From Heloderma charlesbogerti (taxonomy: Eukaryota > Chordata > Lepidosauria > Squamata > Helodermatidae): a DNA stretch of 64,000 nucleotides. Below, in pieces: positions 34,740 through 46,264 of this stretch; positions within the stretch are counted from its first letter, which is position 1; each line of letters opens with the position of its first letter. The stretch lies in NCBI GenBank assembly GCA_026122225.1, contig JANEZZ010001497.1:1240001-1304000 (forward strand), written 5' to 3'. The position numbers were made by a program, and so were the translations under genes. The notes under the pieces were generated by a model. That model ran no database searches and was not told the DNA's origin. It saw only the letters and a program-made list of their open reading frames with translations.

Positions 34740-35190
34740 ACAACCTTTGATTGATCAACTGCACCAAGTCAATAGAAAACAATGGAGGAATCCAAGATTT
34801 TAGCATATGATGTGGACTGGACAGCATAATATCCATCAAGAACAAAGTAAAAAGAGGACCTATTTCTCATAGGAGGCTCATTTCATGTGTAAAAAAGATT
34901 TGTTTATTTAATGATTTCCATTTTTTAAACATTCTTGATTGCAACACAATTGCATGCTAGGAGATGGGACACATGGCTTCTGCATGTAACCGAGCAGTGG
35001 ATTAGGGGAAAATGTGAAGACTGGTGTAAACTGAGATGTGTTTTGTATATGGGAATTTTGAGTATAAATCCAAACCTGTCCATCCCCATCTATCACCTGT
35101 GATAGTCAAAATACAAAACATCACATTTCTCTCAGTTCCAGCCCACTGCCCACAATCCCATATTGCAAGATGTGAGGTTCATCTTGTCTG
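34740..35190. other. Unclassified spacer
   Basis: No coding or repeat structure recognised apart from short A/T-rich tracts. Confidence 0.4.
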
Positions 35191-35191
35191 A

Positions 35192-35431
35192 TGTCATATA
35201 TGGGTTAGTACAACACACTCCCCAAACAACATAACACCCACACACTACAACAAAAAAGACAGAATAACTGACTGGAAAAAAATTGATTTTAGCGGAGCTG
35301 ACACAGACATAAGTGATTCTGATACCAATGGACACCCGGGTATTGATAAAGGGATTGACAAAGAAGAGAACAATGGAACAGACACTGTCCTCCTCCCTTG
35401 GGAAGAAGACGTACCGCATGATCACACGTGA
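35192..35431 (+). other. Acidic open frame joined to a defensin-tail-like terminal exon (copy 1)
   Basis: The frame is open for 80 codons from an in-frame TGA at 35189 to TGA at 35429. Its second half is strongly acidic (about 13 Asp/Glu against two Lys) and ends in WEEDVPHDHT. The last ten codons and the following several hundred bases match 41639 and 48249 and their downstream sequence. In those copies the matching part begins directly after a 3' splice site (TGTTTTAG|). Here the similarity starts at the same point with no intron in front. A TTTTAG acceptor also occurs at 35287-35292. Function unknown. It could be a terminal coding exon, an exon fused after loss of an intron, or chance. Confidence 0.35.
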
Positions 35432-35935
35432 GTATCCAGACAGTAAAGCTTGTTGTCTTAATGTTTCTTAACTCACAACTGCCATTAATATTCTGTGAGT
35501 CCTGGAGGCTCATGGGTCCTTCTCTTGCTGTTTTGGAAGAAAAGGATTAAGATTAGTTTTGTTTGTTTCTTTGTTTTAATTTAGAAGGCTATATAGTTAG
35601 GCAGTGTCCTGAGTGTGCAGTAGCTATGGCTGGATTCAGCCATCATGAGATCAAAAATTTGACCCAAATGCAGTGGCAGGCAGTAAAAGATTTGGCCAAA
35701 AACATTTCTCTCCTTCATCTTTTCAGGAGTCATGTGACTTTAAATCTTACCATGTCTCCTCTCTGCTGCCAGCTGCCAATATAATTCCCCCATAATGCAG
35801 CTATGGCATGATCTAAGTAGCATCATTCCAAAACAAAACAACACTAGAACAACATGGATGGCAATTGAGAGTGGATGGGTGAACGTGAATGAGTCCTCCC
35901 TCCTCTTGAAACATTAATGTTGCCCCCCCCGGTGG
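35432..35935. repeat. Flank shared with 41673-42200 and 48277-48800
   Basis: Starting with GTGAGTATCCAGACAG the sequence is colinear with the two later copies through GGACTACAT-like and ATGATCTAAGTAGCATCAT blocks. It is non-coding, and it defines a segment present three times in the window. Confidence 0.65.
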
Positions 35936-35939
35936 GGGC

Positions 35940-37006
35940 ACATTTTATTTATTTCTTTATTTCTTTATCTATTTAATGTATTAATTGCCCATCTGGCTGG
36001 TCACCCAGCCACTCTGGGCAATGTACAACAATAAGAACAGTTCATACAATAAAATTCAACATTAAAAACATCACATTTCTAAAATTACCCTAGCCCACCT
36101 CAAATGCCTGCCTGAACAACCATGTTTTTAATGCGTGGCGGAAGCTCATTAAAGAGGGGGGATGGCGGAGTTCCCTAGGGAGGGAGTTCCACAGAGTGGG
36201 GGCCACAACAGAGAAGGCCCTCTCCCTCGTCCTCACCAGCCTAGCTGTCCTGGCTGATGGGACAGAGAGAAGGCCATCCGAGGCTGATCTTGTTGAGCAG
36301 CCTATCTTGTGTTGCTGGAGGTGCTCCTTGAGGTAGGCTGTGCCTGGAATCGTATAGGGTATTAAAGGTCAAAACTAACACCTTGAATTTGGCCCGGAAA
36401 ACAACTGGTAGCCAATGCAGCTCCTTCAGCACTGGAGTGATGTGATCTCGCCGGCGGCTGCCTTTAATCAGGCGAGCCGCCGCGTTCTGTACCAGCTGCA
36501 GCTTCCGAACCGTCTTCAAGGGTAAGCCCATGTAGAGCTCATTACAGTAGTCTAAACGAGAGGAGACCAGGTCATGTACTACCGATGGGAGCAGATGGTT
36601 GGGAAGGTAGGAGCGCAGCCGCCGTATCAGATGGAGTTGGCACAGTGCTGTCCAGCTCACAGCTGACACCTGAGCCTCCATGGACAGCTGGGAGTCTAAG
36701 ATGACCCCCAAGCTGCAGACCAGGTCTTTCAAGGGTAACCGTACCCCATTAAGCACCAGGTCAACATCCCCCAACCTCCTCTTGTCTCCCACCAAAAGTA
36801 TCTCGGTCTTGTCAGTGTTCAGCTTCAGCTTATTCTTCCCCATCCAGCCACTCACCGTCTCCAGACATTTGGACAGGGATTCTACGGCCAACCTTGGTCA
36901 AGTTTTGAATGAGAAATGGAGCTGTGTGTCATCCTCATATTGATGACAATGCACCCAAACCTCCTGATGATAGCCGCCAGCTGCTTCACATAGATGTTAA
37001 ATAGCA
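35940..37006 (-). mobile_element. CR1/L2-type LINE, 3' half
   Basis: The minus-strand frame 36891-36241 contains SKCLETVSGWMGKNKLKLNT, DKTEILLVG, SSRLDYCNELYMGLPLKTV and HITPVLKELHWLPVVFRAKF. It joins at 36970-37006 to MLFNIYVKQLAAIIRRFG. The 3' tail (CCCATCTGGCTGGTCACCCA) is near 35990 and equals that at 24790. hAT-like element 9 truncates it at 37006. Confidence 0.9.
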
Positions 37007-37294
37007 TAGGGATGTACGAAACACTTACCTGGTTTTGTCCAGGGACATCCGCAGTGGGGGGAGGCCCTCCATCCCTCCCCCCAAAATTGTCCCCAGCCGG
37101 CTCCACTCCTTGGCGACTCCACGGAGCCACCGGCCGGGGCCGCCCGCAGCCGGACATCTGGCCGCTGGGCTGCGCAGGGATGCAAATGGTGGCCACTGTA
37201 GCAGCCACCATTTGCATTCCTGTCTTTTGCCGTGATAGGCTACGTATATATTTAAGTAGCCTATCATGGCACCAAAAAAAAAGGGACCAGAAAT
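37007..37294 (+). mobile_element. Palindrome-array hAT-like element 9, right part missing
   Basis: The A-type end TAGGGATGTACGAAACACTT is followed by the GC-rich shoulder, a CAAATGGTGGCCAC/GCAGCCACCATTTGC hairpin (37185-37217) and GATAGGCTACGTATAT/TTAAGTAGCCTATC (37235-37268). It ends abruptly where element 10 begins. Confidence 0.75.
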
Positions 37295-38220
37295 TAGGGA
37301 TGTACGAAAGGCACTTACATTTCACTGATTATGTTTATGGTTGGGGGGGGAGGCATTCCATCCCTCCCCCCGGAATCCTTGCAGGGGGGGGAGGCACTCT
37401 GTTCCTCCCCACCCCCAGAATCCTGGCCGGCCGGCCGTGCTCCACAGCGATTCTGCGGAGCTGCCGGCTGGTTCCACCAGCAGCCGGACATCCGGCCGCT
37501 GGCTAGCAGGGACGCAAATGACGGTGGCCATAGCAGCTGCTGTTTGCGTCCCTGCAGTCAGCCGTGATAGGCTATGCAAATGTTTACGTAGGCTATCACG
37601 GCTGACTTAAAACAAAAAAACACGCGTATGGAAATGGTGGCGGCCATGGCCGCCACCATTTGCGTTCCTTATTTTGGTACGTCTTAGTCTACGAAAACAT
37701 TTACGTAGACTAAGACTGCAAAAATAAGGGGAACGCAAATAGCATAGCATACGTTCCTTATTTTGCGTTCCTTATTTTGGCACGTCTTAGTCTACGTCAA
37801 GATTTACGTAGACTAGGACGGCGAAAATAAGGGGAACGCAAATAGCGTAGCATCCACTATGCTATTTGCGTTCCCCTTATTTTAACCATCTTAGTCTACG
37901 TAAATCTTGACGTAGACTAAGACGTGCCAAAATAAGGAACGCAAATGGCCGTGGCCGTGGCCGCTGCCATTTGCATACGTGCGTTGTTGTTGTTGTTGTT
38001 TTTTAAGTCAGACGTGATAGGCTACGTAAATAGGCCGGCTACTGGCGGAGCCGGCCGGCAGCTCCACAGAATCCCTGTGGAGTGGAGCCAGTTGGCCAGG
38101 ATTCCTGGGGGGAGGCATGGAGCGCCTCCCCCCCAGCAAGGATTCCGGGGGGAGGGACAGAACGCCTCCCCCCCCATCAACATAATCCGCGAACAGGTAA
38201 GTGACTTTCGTACATCCCTT
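37295..38220 (+). mobile_element. hAT-like element 10 with two A-type ends (whole-element palindrome)
   Basis: The left end TAGGGATGTACGAAAGGCAC and the right end GTGACTTTCGTACATCCCTT are inverted copies, and the GC-rich shoulders next to them are also inverted copies. All other complete copies have unlike ends (A and B). The interior holds at least seven hairpins, including GTCTACGTCAAGATT / AATCTTGACGTAGAC pairs around 37790-37920. No target duplication was found. Confidence 0.8.
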
Positions 38221-38534
38221 TCATACATTTTGGAGCGGTGAACACAAAAGATAAAACAGTAAAAGAAAGAAAGGATTAAAACACCACATTAAAATTATAC
38301 TTGTTTTAAAAAAACACAATACCAATAAAAACTATAACTGGCCAGTTAAAGAATGCCTCCTGGAACAGTGGTGTTTTCAGGTGGTGCTGAAAACAACACA
38401 TTGTTGGTGCCTGTGTGATCTCCAGGGACAGGGAGTCCCAAAGAAAGGGGGCACCATGCTGCGGCCTTTTCTCCTGGTGGACTCCAATTGGGTCATTGGT
38501 CCATGTAGAGCCACCAGGAGCAAGCCCTCTGATG

Positions 38535-40074
38535 TAGAGATGTCAGAGAATTCCGTCACGGACTCCAATGAGGCTGGATTCTAAAGAAACCAGCCCCTCA
38601 GAGTCCATGGCAGAAGAGACCACACACCTCCACCACCCAGCGAAGTTGCCCCGAACGGATTCTACCTGGCACCGGCCAGGTCCAGTCTGTTCGCTGCAGC
38701 CTCGCAGAAAAAAATGGCATCCAGCATAGTGGACACCATTTACGTCCCTTCTCTTTGTGATAGGCTAGGGATGTACGAATGTCACTTACCATTTCGTGGA
38801 ATCTTTCGTGAAGGGGGGGGAGGCGTCCGTCCCTCCCCCCAGGAATCCTCGACGGCCGGCTCCACTCCGTGGGGATTCCGGGGAGCCGCCGGCCGGCTCC
38901 ACCAGCAGCTGGACATCCAGCCGCTGGCTAGCAGGGACGCAAATGGTGGCTGCCATAGCCACCACCATTTGCGTCCCTGTATTCAGCCATGATAGGCTAT
39001 GTAAAGACTTATGTAGCCTATCAAGTCTGGGTTTAAAAAAACAAAACTTAACGCATATGTAAATGGTGCTGGCTATGGCTGCTGCCATTTGTCTTCCTTA
39101 TTTTTGGCTGTCTTAATCTATGTAAATATTTACATAGACCAAGATGGTGAAAATAAGGGGGAACGCAAATAGCGTAGCGGGCGCTATTCGTGTTCCCCTT
39201 TATTTTCACTGTCTTAGTCTACGTAAATATTTACATAGACTAAGACAGCCAAAAATCAGGAACGCAAATGGCGGCGGCTGTAGCCGCCATTTGTGTACGT
39301 GTTTTGGTTTTTTTAAAACCCAAACGTGATAGGCTATATAAGTCTTTACATAGCCTATCACATCTATGTAAAAAAAGCACAAAAAAACAGAAGCAACCAG
39401 ACTGCAAATGGCGGCGGTGGCAGCCGGTTGGAAGACCAGCCACCACCGGCGCCAGTGAAGCCACCGCCGGAGCCGCCGCCATCCGGAACACCCACCCCAG
39501 GAAAGTCTCGTCCTGGGGGGCATCCGCGGGGGGTGGGGGGGTGGCAGGCCATTCCGCCATGGATTTCGGGGGGGCGAATGTACTGGCATTCAGCCTCACT
39601 GAGATCCGTGGCGGAATTCTCTGACATTCCTATTATAGGCTACGTAAATATTTACATAGCCTAGGACAGCAAAGAGCGGGGATGCAAATGTCATCCGCTA
39701 CGCCATTTCTGTCCCTGTTCTTTGCTGTAATAGGTTACATAAAGATTTACGCAGCCTATTACTGCAAAGAACAGGGACGCAAATGGCATCTGCTATGCCA
39801 TTTGCGTCCCTGCTCATTGCCGTGATAGGCTACATAAATCTTTATGTAGTCTATCATGGCAAAGAGCAGGGACGCAAATGGTATCCGCTACGCAGGATGC
39901 CATTTGCGTCCCAGCGGCCAGACGTCTACCAGCAACCAGAGCCGGCCAGCAGCTCCATGGACTCGCCGCAGAGTGGAGCTGGCCGGTGAGATTTCTGGGG
40001 GGAGGGACGGATCACCTCCCCTCCCCCCGTGGACCCCCAGCAGACTCAAGGTAAGGCTGTTTTGTACATGCCTA
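38535..40074 (+). mobile_element. Palindrome-array hAT-like element 11 (outer)
   Basis: The target duplication CTCTGATG is perfect at 38527-38534 and 40075-40082, and the empty site survives at about 46570 (TCCTTCGATGACCTC). The B-type end is on the left, and the A-type end (GTACATGCCTA) on the right. Besides element 12 it contains GATAGGCTACATAAATC/TTTATGTAGTCTATC (about 39825-39857) and several GGGACGCAAATGGCAT / GCCATTTGCGTCCC pairs. Confidence 0.9.
38766..39632 (+). mobile_element. Palindrome-array hAT-like element 12, inserted in a hairpin of element 11
   Basis: The flanks are TGATAGGC (38758-38765) and TTATAGGC (39633-39640), an 8-bp target duplication with one change. Removing it restores the TGATAGGC|TACGTAAATATTTACATAG arm of a hairpin in the outer element. 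It has a full array: ten or so hairpins, an A-type left end with ACTTAC at 38784-38789, and a B-type right end. Confidence 0.92.
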
Positions 40075-41229
40075 CTCTGATGACCTCTGTTATTGGGTAG
40101 ATTAGTAAGGGAGAAGGCGGTCTCTCAGGGATCCTGGTCTCAAGTTGTTTAGGGCTTTGTACACTAGTACTAAAACCTTAAACCTGGCCTGGTAGTGAGT
40201 AGGCCACCAGTGCAGTTACCTCAGCAAAGGAGTTGCACGCTGAAAGGAGGCAGCTCCCAACAACAGCCGAGCTGCTGCATTCTCCTCTAGCTCCAGCTTC
40301 CAGAGCAGCCTTAAGGGCAGCCACACACAGCGTGAATAGCAGGAATCCAGGCTAGAGGTTACGAGCACTTGCAGCACTATGGCCAAACTTTCCCTGTCCA
40401 GGAGATGCCGAAGTTGACAAATCAGCCAAAGCTGGTAAAAAGCACTCTGGGCCACCATGGCCACTTGGCCTCCCGCGATACTGATGGATCTAGGAGTACC
40501 CCCAAACTATGGATCTGATCTTTCAGATGGAGTTCAACCCCATCCAGACCAGGCAATGAGCCTATCTCCCAGACTCAGGAACCACTCACCCATAGGGCTT
40601 CCATTTTGCCAGGATTCAGCTTCAGTGTATTGGCCCTCATCCAGCCCATTACTGAGTTCAGGCACTGCACAGCCTCTCCTGATTCACATATCACAGGGAG
40701 ACAGAGCTGCGTGTCATCAGCATATAGATTGCACTTGGCTCCAAATATCTTAATGACCATTCCCAGTGGCTTCATAGAGATGTTCAATAACATCGGGGAC
40801 AAGATGGTACCTTGTGGAACCCCATAACTCCATTGCAAGGGGCTGAGGAATGGTCACCCAATGTTATTGTCTGAAATCGGCCCGCAGGTAGGACTGGAAC
40901 CACTGTAGCACAGTAGCCGTCCCATGGAGTGGATTCAGAGGATACCATGGTCAACAGTATAAAAGACGATGCGAGATCAAGGAGAATTAACAGGTCTGCA
41001 CTCCCCTCTCCCTCTCTCGACTAAGGTCATTCATCAGGGTGACCAAGGGTGATTCAGTCCCATAACCAGGATAAAACCCAGATTGAAATGAGCCTAGATA
41101 ATCAGTATCCTCCAACGGTGCCTAGAGTTGTTCCACCACTTCCCTCTCCAGAACCTTAACTAAAAAGGGGGTATTTGCAACTGGACAGTAGTTGTCTAAT
41201 ACCATTGGGTCCAGAGTGGGCTTCTTTGG

Positions 41230-41640
41230 GAGACTGAAGATCTACCACACTATTTGCTTTCTTGCCCTTTATACTCTGGTCTAAATTTCTGGGTTTCAGT
41301 TTATCTTATCTGTACCGCAACACAGTTCCAGAGAAGGTTTTCTATCTTTTGTCTGATACAGATCCCACGGTAACTCACAAGGTCTCTCTGTTTGCACTGG
41401 CCACATTGAAAGTTCATGAAAAATTCATTTCTGACAATACAGTTGCCAGTTTTGGGGATGCCTTGTTTTAATGGTCATTTAGCTGTTTAATTCTCAGAAC
41501 ATAATTATCCATTTAATTGTAGACGTAGTATATTTTATATGAATTTAAATGTATTTTAAATAATATATTGTGAATATATTTTAGTTTCAACCATTTTAGA
41601 TTTTGACCTCATGTTGTATCTGCCCTAATGTGTTTTAGTG
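41230..41640 (+). mobile_element. 3' end of an AP-endonuclease LINE (same family as 42740)
   Basis: The frame 41262-41471 reads VFYLLSDTDPTVTHKVSLFA then LATLKVHEKFISDN, a C-terminal tail repeated at 47850-48080. An AT-rich 3' region follows. Confidence 0.55.
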
Positions 41641-41672
41641 TGGAAGAAGACCCGTCAGATGAGGACAGGTGA
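41639..41672 (+). other. Acidic terminal-exon-like sequence, copy 2
   Basis: After TGTTTTAG the frame reads VEEDPSDEDR and stops at TGA (41670-41672). The acceptor phase (one base before the first full codon) fits a phase-2 donor, as available after the cysteine exon at 32083. A GTGAGT overlaps the stop and could alternatively be a donor. Paralogues are at 35400 and 48249. Confidence 0.35.
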
Positions 41673-42740
41673 GTATTGAGACAGTGAAGATTGTTCTGCA
41701 GTTTCTTATTTCTCAACTGCCATTAACATTCTGTAAGTCCTAGAGAATCACAGGCCCTTCTCTTGCTCTTTCGAAAGAAAAGGATTAAAATTATTGTTCT
41801 TTAAATTTGAAGCCTGAATAGTGAGGGAGTCCCCTGAACATGTAGTAGCTTTGGTTGGGTTGAACTATGATAAGGGCAAACATTTGACCCAAATGTGGTT
41901 TCGTTTCTGGCAGCAAATGATCAGGCAAAACTGGCCCCTTTCCTCCATCTTTCCAAGATTGGTGTGACTTGAAGTCTTCCCATGGCTTCCCTTTGTTGAC
42001 AGCTGCCAATTTAATTTCCCCAGAATGCAGCTACTGCATGATCTAGCTAGCATCACTCCAATTGAGCTTTTGAAACAAACAAACAAAGAAACGAACAGAA
42101 AATAAGATGGCTGGCGATTAAGAGTGGATGCGTGAACACCAATGAGTCTTCCCTAGACTTGAAATGGACCCTTGACCTGATCCAGCATGGCTCTTTGTAC
42201 GTTCCCGTGTTCTTTTGTTCAGAGTACCTCCACATATTTAAAAGGGATTCCAGAGAGCACTCACAGTTTTGGATGTATCAGCAAAAACTGAGGTCATTGA
42301 GGTTCTCCAAATTCCACCTTGAAGCGCATTCTGACCAATGTCCAGATTGTGATTTTTTTCGTGTATGAAAATTTGTGCATATTCATGCTTATGTTCGAAA
42401 TCCATGCATCAATTTTGCACATCTTTTGAAATGCACCCATTTTTCTCCAATTGTTTAAAGCACCTTTTTGAATGTTAGACATTCATACATAGATTAGTAC
42501 AACATTGTAAAAGGCTGTGGTATTGGTAGTCTTATTATATTTATTTCAGTGGCTTTGCAAGCTGACATATGACCACTGAAAGCATTTCTCAGCAGTACAT
42601 ATGAGTCCTTTGTATTAAGGAAAATATATAGGCTCCTTTAATTATATAGAGGTGTATTTTCCACCTACCCTGTCGAGAGATTTGGGTCCTAATAGCATTT
42701 GGAACAGCTTTTCTGAAACCCTGACCCTTTTGGAGTTCCA
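41673..42740. repeat. Duplicated flank, then spacer
   Basis: The first 530 bases are colinear with 35432-35935 and 48277-48830. After about 42210 I see no recognised content. Confidence 0.5.
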
Positions 42741-43495
42741 GTATCCCAATACAAGATTTTTTGCTATGTGGGGATTTAAATGCAAGAATTGGGGTTGTCC
42801 TGTTTAAACAAGTGGGTGGCACGAACTATGGAGGAGGCGCCCAACACTTACCTACAGATAGAATTTCCCAGGATAAAATTATAAATAAGTCAGGCTTGAG
42901 GTTCCCAGATGTTTTATTTTTGCATAACCTACAGTGCTTGCATGGAACCTGCTATGATAAGACTATGGTCTTCCATACCTATTTGAATAACAGGGGTGGC
43001 AGTACAATAGATTATATGGCAGTTTCTGTCAACTTATGGCCTGACATATACAATTTTGAAGTTGACAACAACAGGGTTGAAAGTGATCACTTGCCCTTGT
43101 TTGTAACAATTGATCTCCGAGATGCCTGCCCCCCTCATTTCTTCCAAAACTTGGATGGAGTTAATTTCAAGGAATGGAAAATACGCTGGTCAATCAACCT
43201 TGGATCCTCTATTTCTCAGAGACTGCAGAGCATTACTTTTATACTGCCTCACCAAGAAATCCTGGACTCAATGGTTTGATAAGCATCTTACATGCTTATC
43301 AAACCATTATCCAAAATCTTAGACCCAAGTTGGTCTGTAATAAACAGCTAAATCCTAATAGATGAGTAATCAAAAGATTGTTTGACCAAGAATGCAGAGT
43401 TGCTAGGAAAAAGATTAATGAATCACTCTCGCCAGATATTTAGGAATAAATTGATTATCTCTCTGGACTACTTAGGACCCAACCCTATGCCTGTT

Positions 43496-43562
43496 TAGCC
43501 AGAGAAAAGGCCTACAACTCCCAGCACTCCCCAACCAGCCTTGTGGGCCTTTTCTCTGGCTA
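43496..43562. mobile_element. Tiny inverted-repeat insertion (67 bp) in the LINE
   Basis: Arms TAGCCAGAGAAAAGGCC and GGCCTTTTCTCTGGCTA are perfectly complementary (17 bp) around a 33-bp loop containing CTACAACTCCCAGCA. The TA at each edge would fit a TA target duplication of mariner-like MITEs. The copy at 47689 keeps the left arm with one change and then breaks off. Confidence 0.5.
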
Positions 43563-44206
43563 ATTATTATAGTATTATAATAGTATTATCTATTCTGAAC
43601 AGGCCGATTTCAGGAAAGGCCAAAGTATGATTGATCATTGCCTGACTCTGTATTTTGTGGCCCAGCAAGGCCTTGCAGGGCCTACGAAACATCTCCATGT
43701 TGCCTTTGTTGCCTTAGCTGCCGCCTTTGACTCAATTGATAGAGAGCAGTTGTAGCATAAATTGGCCAACATTAATATCGATAAATGTCTCTTGATTTTG
43801 ATTAAGGATCTCTATTCCAACACAACCACCAGAGTAAGAGCGGGGATCCCTGGTTCATTAACTGAACCCATCCTGACCAACAGAGGGGTTAAACAAGGGT
43901 GTCTTTTGGCTCCACTGCTTCATAATTTATATTTGAATGATATAGTTCTAAAATTGTCTGAGCCAGAATGCTTTCCTCCTGCAATTGGGTCAAAATAAGT
44001 TTTTATCCTCCCATATGCTGATGACATGATCTTATTACCACTCACTCGTATAGGTTTAAGTAGGCTGCTTTCTAAACACAGTGGATATTGTACTAAAGAA
44101 AGGTTAAATCTTCAATATGCTACAAAAAAGGTGATGGTGTTTGGAAAGAGATTCCCTCCATTGATGGCCATCAGACTAAGCAGTGCCCGGAATTTAAGTT
44201 TGCGAG

Positions 44207-45735
44207 CGGAGATGGGCTAAAGAACATGCAGACAACAAGCTTGTGTTGAAAATTGGGCCACATTTATTGAAATACCTGCAATGGGGTAACTAGGATGGGC
44301 ATCTAACTGTGTCAGCGGCCAGCTGGCACTTCTTGGGCGAAAACACACCCAGCCTGAGGGGTGGCGGTGATCTCACCATCCCTCCGGACTGCCCCTTCTG
44401 GGGGAGGTAGACCTTCCAGTGTCACCCCCAACCTGGTGCCGCACAACACCTGGGTGAGTGAGTAGGGTTGGTCCCCCAGGCAACCCTTATCCCCCCACCG
44501 AGCCGCACAACCCGTTCGGGGGGCCTCAGGCATCACCTGCCACCATAAAGTGCCTCTGCATGCACACCATCCCTGCTCCCTTTCTTGTTTTGCCTGTCCT
44601 AGCCTCCAAGTGGAATGTGACCGATGATATAGACCGTATTCCCCTACAGGACACACCCAACCTGCATAACAGTGTGATGTAGGCAAAAAAGACTCACAGT
44701 TCTTAGGCCAATCGAATTGTGAACCAAAAAATTCCTACATGGCTCCCAAAGGGGCAACTGGCAAGAAACCCACACTGCTTAGGGAAGGGTGGGAGGGAGC
44801 TGCATCGAGCCAGAGAGCTGAGATAGGGAAGGGGGCTGAGTTTAAGGCAACTCAGCCTGCCCCTCCTTGCCTGGTGGTGCAACTGGGGAGCACCAATCAG
44901 AGGTAGGGGTGGACGAAAGTCACTTACCTGTTGTCGAAGGCCGTTCGCGGTGGGGGGGAGCGCTTCGCTGCTCCCCCCGCGAAGTTCAGGCCAGGGGGGG
45001 AGGCTTCCCGCCTCGCCCGGCCGAAATTCAGGCCGGGGGGGAGGCTTCCCGCCTCGCCCGGCCGAAATTCAGGCCGGGGAGGAGGCGCCTCGCCTCGCCC
45101 GGCTGCGAACGTGAAAGTAAAAAAAAAAAACTTCCCCTGATAGGCTACGTGACGATTCACGTAGCCTATCACGGCTAGATCTTCAAAGTCAGCCGTGATA
45201 GCGTTGCCCTTATTTTCGCCGTAGTCTACGTAAACATTTACGTAGACTACAGCCACCAAATAAGGAACGGGAATGGCGGCTCCCTATGGGGGCCGCCATT
45301 CGCGTACGCGCTTTTTTTTTTTTTGTAAAGTCACCCGTGATAGGCTACGTGACGATTCACGTAGCCTATCAGGGGAAGTTTTTTTTTTTTTTTCTTTCAT
45401 TACAATGGCAGTGGCAGCAGCCGGTCGAAAGACCGGCTGCCGCTCCCGCCTCGCTCGAAAACCCGCCGAACGGCCGGCCGGAGCAGCCACCGGGAGGGAC
45501 ATTCGCAAAAGGTAAGTCCCGTCCCGGGGGGGGGGTGTGGGGTGCGGGGGGGTGCGGAGGATTTCTCCCCAAAACTTGTTCGGTGGGGCTGAACACGTTG
45601 GCGCTCGGCCCCCCGAAGTTTCGGGGATAAATTCTCCGCCATCCCTAATCAGAGGCCCCTACGTCTTGTCACCCCACCCGCCCACAATGGCTCCCCCTTT
45701 CAGCCAGACAAGCTGGCGCTGGGTTAGGGCATATC
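44207..45735. repeat. Unclassified interspersed repeat X, copy 2
   Basis: It matches 30430-31206 at both ends and in the middle and carries hAT-like element 13. It splits the LINE coding sequence between the YADD part and the YLGICFTDNL part. Confidence 0.55.
44904..45647 (+). mobile_element. Palindrome-array hAT-like element 13
   Basis: Perfect target duplication ATCAGAGG at 44896-44903 and 45648-45655. Outward donors lie at both ends (ACTTAC 44922-44927; GTAAGT 45512-45517). Hairpins: GATAGGCTACGTGACG/TTCACGTAGCCTATC at 45138-45170, TAGTCTACGTAAACA/TTTACGTAGACTA at 45223-45250, ATGGCGGCTCCC/GGGGGCCGCCAT at 45273-45299, then a repeat of the first. The left shoulder has three tandem GGCTTCCCGCCTCGCCCGGC blocks. 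Confidence 0.93.
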
Positions 45736-46264
45736 TTGGCATTTGTTTTACAGATAATCTTTCCTGGAAAGCTCATGTAGAAGCAACTAAAGTAATGGTC
45801 TTAAGAACTATTGGAGCCATACTTAAATTTTATCATACTGTGGCAGGCAGTTTAATTGACTCAGCTCTGAATTTTTTTCAGAGCAAGGTCAATGCTCAAA
45901 TTTTATATGGGGCTGCAGTTTGGGGTAGGGAAGTCTCTCTATCAATCAAATTGGAGGCCCTTCAAAATAGATTTCTTAGAAAACTTTTAAGTTTGCTTCC
46001 TGGCACCCACTGCCTTGGTTCAGCAGAGGTTCGTCTTCCCTCCATTACAGCTCCTATCCACTGTGCCTTGATTAATTACTCTCAGTCTTTAACAGAATCT
46101 TCTGCTTGGCTAATTTTCAAACTATGCCAGCAGCAATGATTGGTGACAGATATTCTCAAATTCCTCTGGCTCACATTTCTGTATTTTTGATGCTCCAGAG
46201 ATGCAGTTATTTATTTGTTTGTTTATTTACAATATTTACGTATATATCACTCCATATCTAGAAT

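Larger units (their letters stand above)
38221..41225 (-). mobile_element. CR1/L2-type LINE, interrupted by hAT-like elements 11/12
   Basis: The parts are 38221-38534 and 40083-41225. Minus-strand frames give SFQRATPLLR, TSSLDSCYSRCVWLPLRLL (40464-40216), then QWSYGVPQGTILSPMLLNIS, KCNLYADDTQLCLPVI and MGWMRANTLKLNPGKMEAL (40838-40575), with the YADD box kept. The C-terminal frame GLLLVALHGPMTQLESTRRK lies on the far side of the insertion (38568-38377). The homologous copy at 46265-46690 has no insertion. Confidence 0.88.
42740..46200 (+). mobile_element. AP-endonuclease + RT LINE, interrupted
   Basis: Frame 42761-43279 is an AP endonuclease: GDLNARIG, GGSTIDYMAVSVN and VESDHLPLF. The RT follows in pieces: VALAAAFDSIDREQL (about 43720), GVKQGCLLAPLLHNLYLND (43880-43940) and LPYADDMILLPL (about 44010-44045). 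After the insertion of repeat X (44207-45735) it resumes with YLGICFTDNLSWKAHVEATK and AQILYGAAVWGRE (45730-46139). A stop after the endonuclease (43365) and several frameshifts inactivate it. It differs from the L1, CR1/L2 and BovB copies here; I could not decide the clade. Confidence 0.85.

Noticed and set aside
37945..38241. Many frames on both strands with IGYVNIYVAYHG-like text and Ala/Gly/Pro-rich segments
   Set aside because: They are translations of the hairpin modules and GC-rich shoulders. Palindromes give the same peptide on both strands, and no known domain appears.
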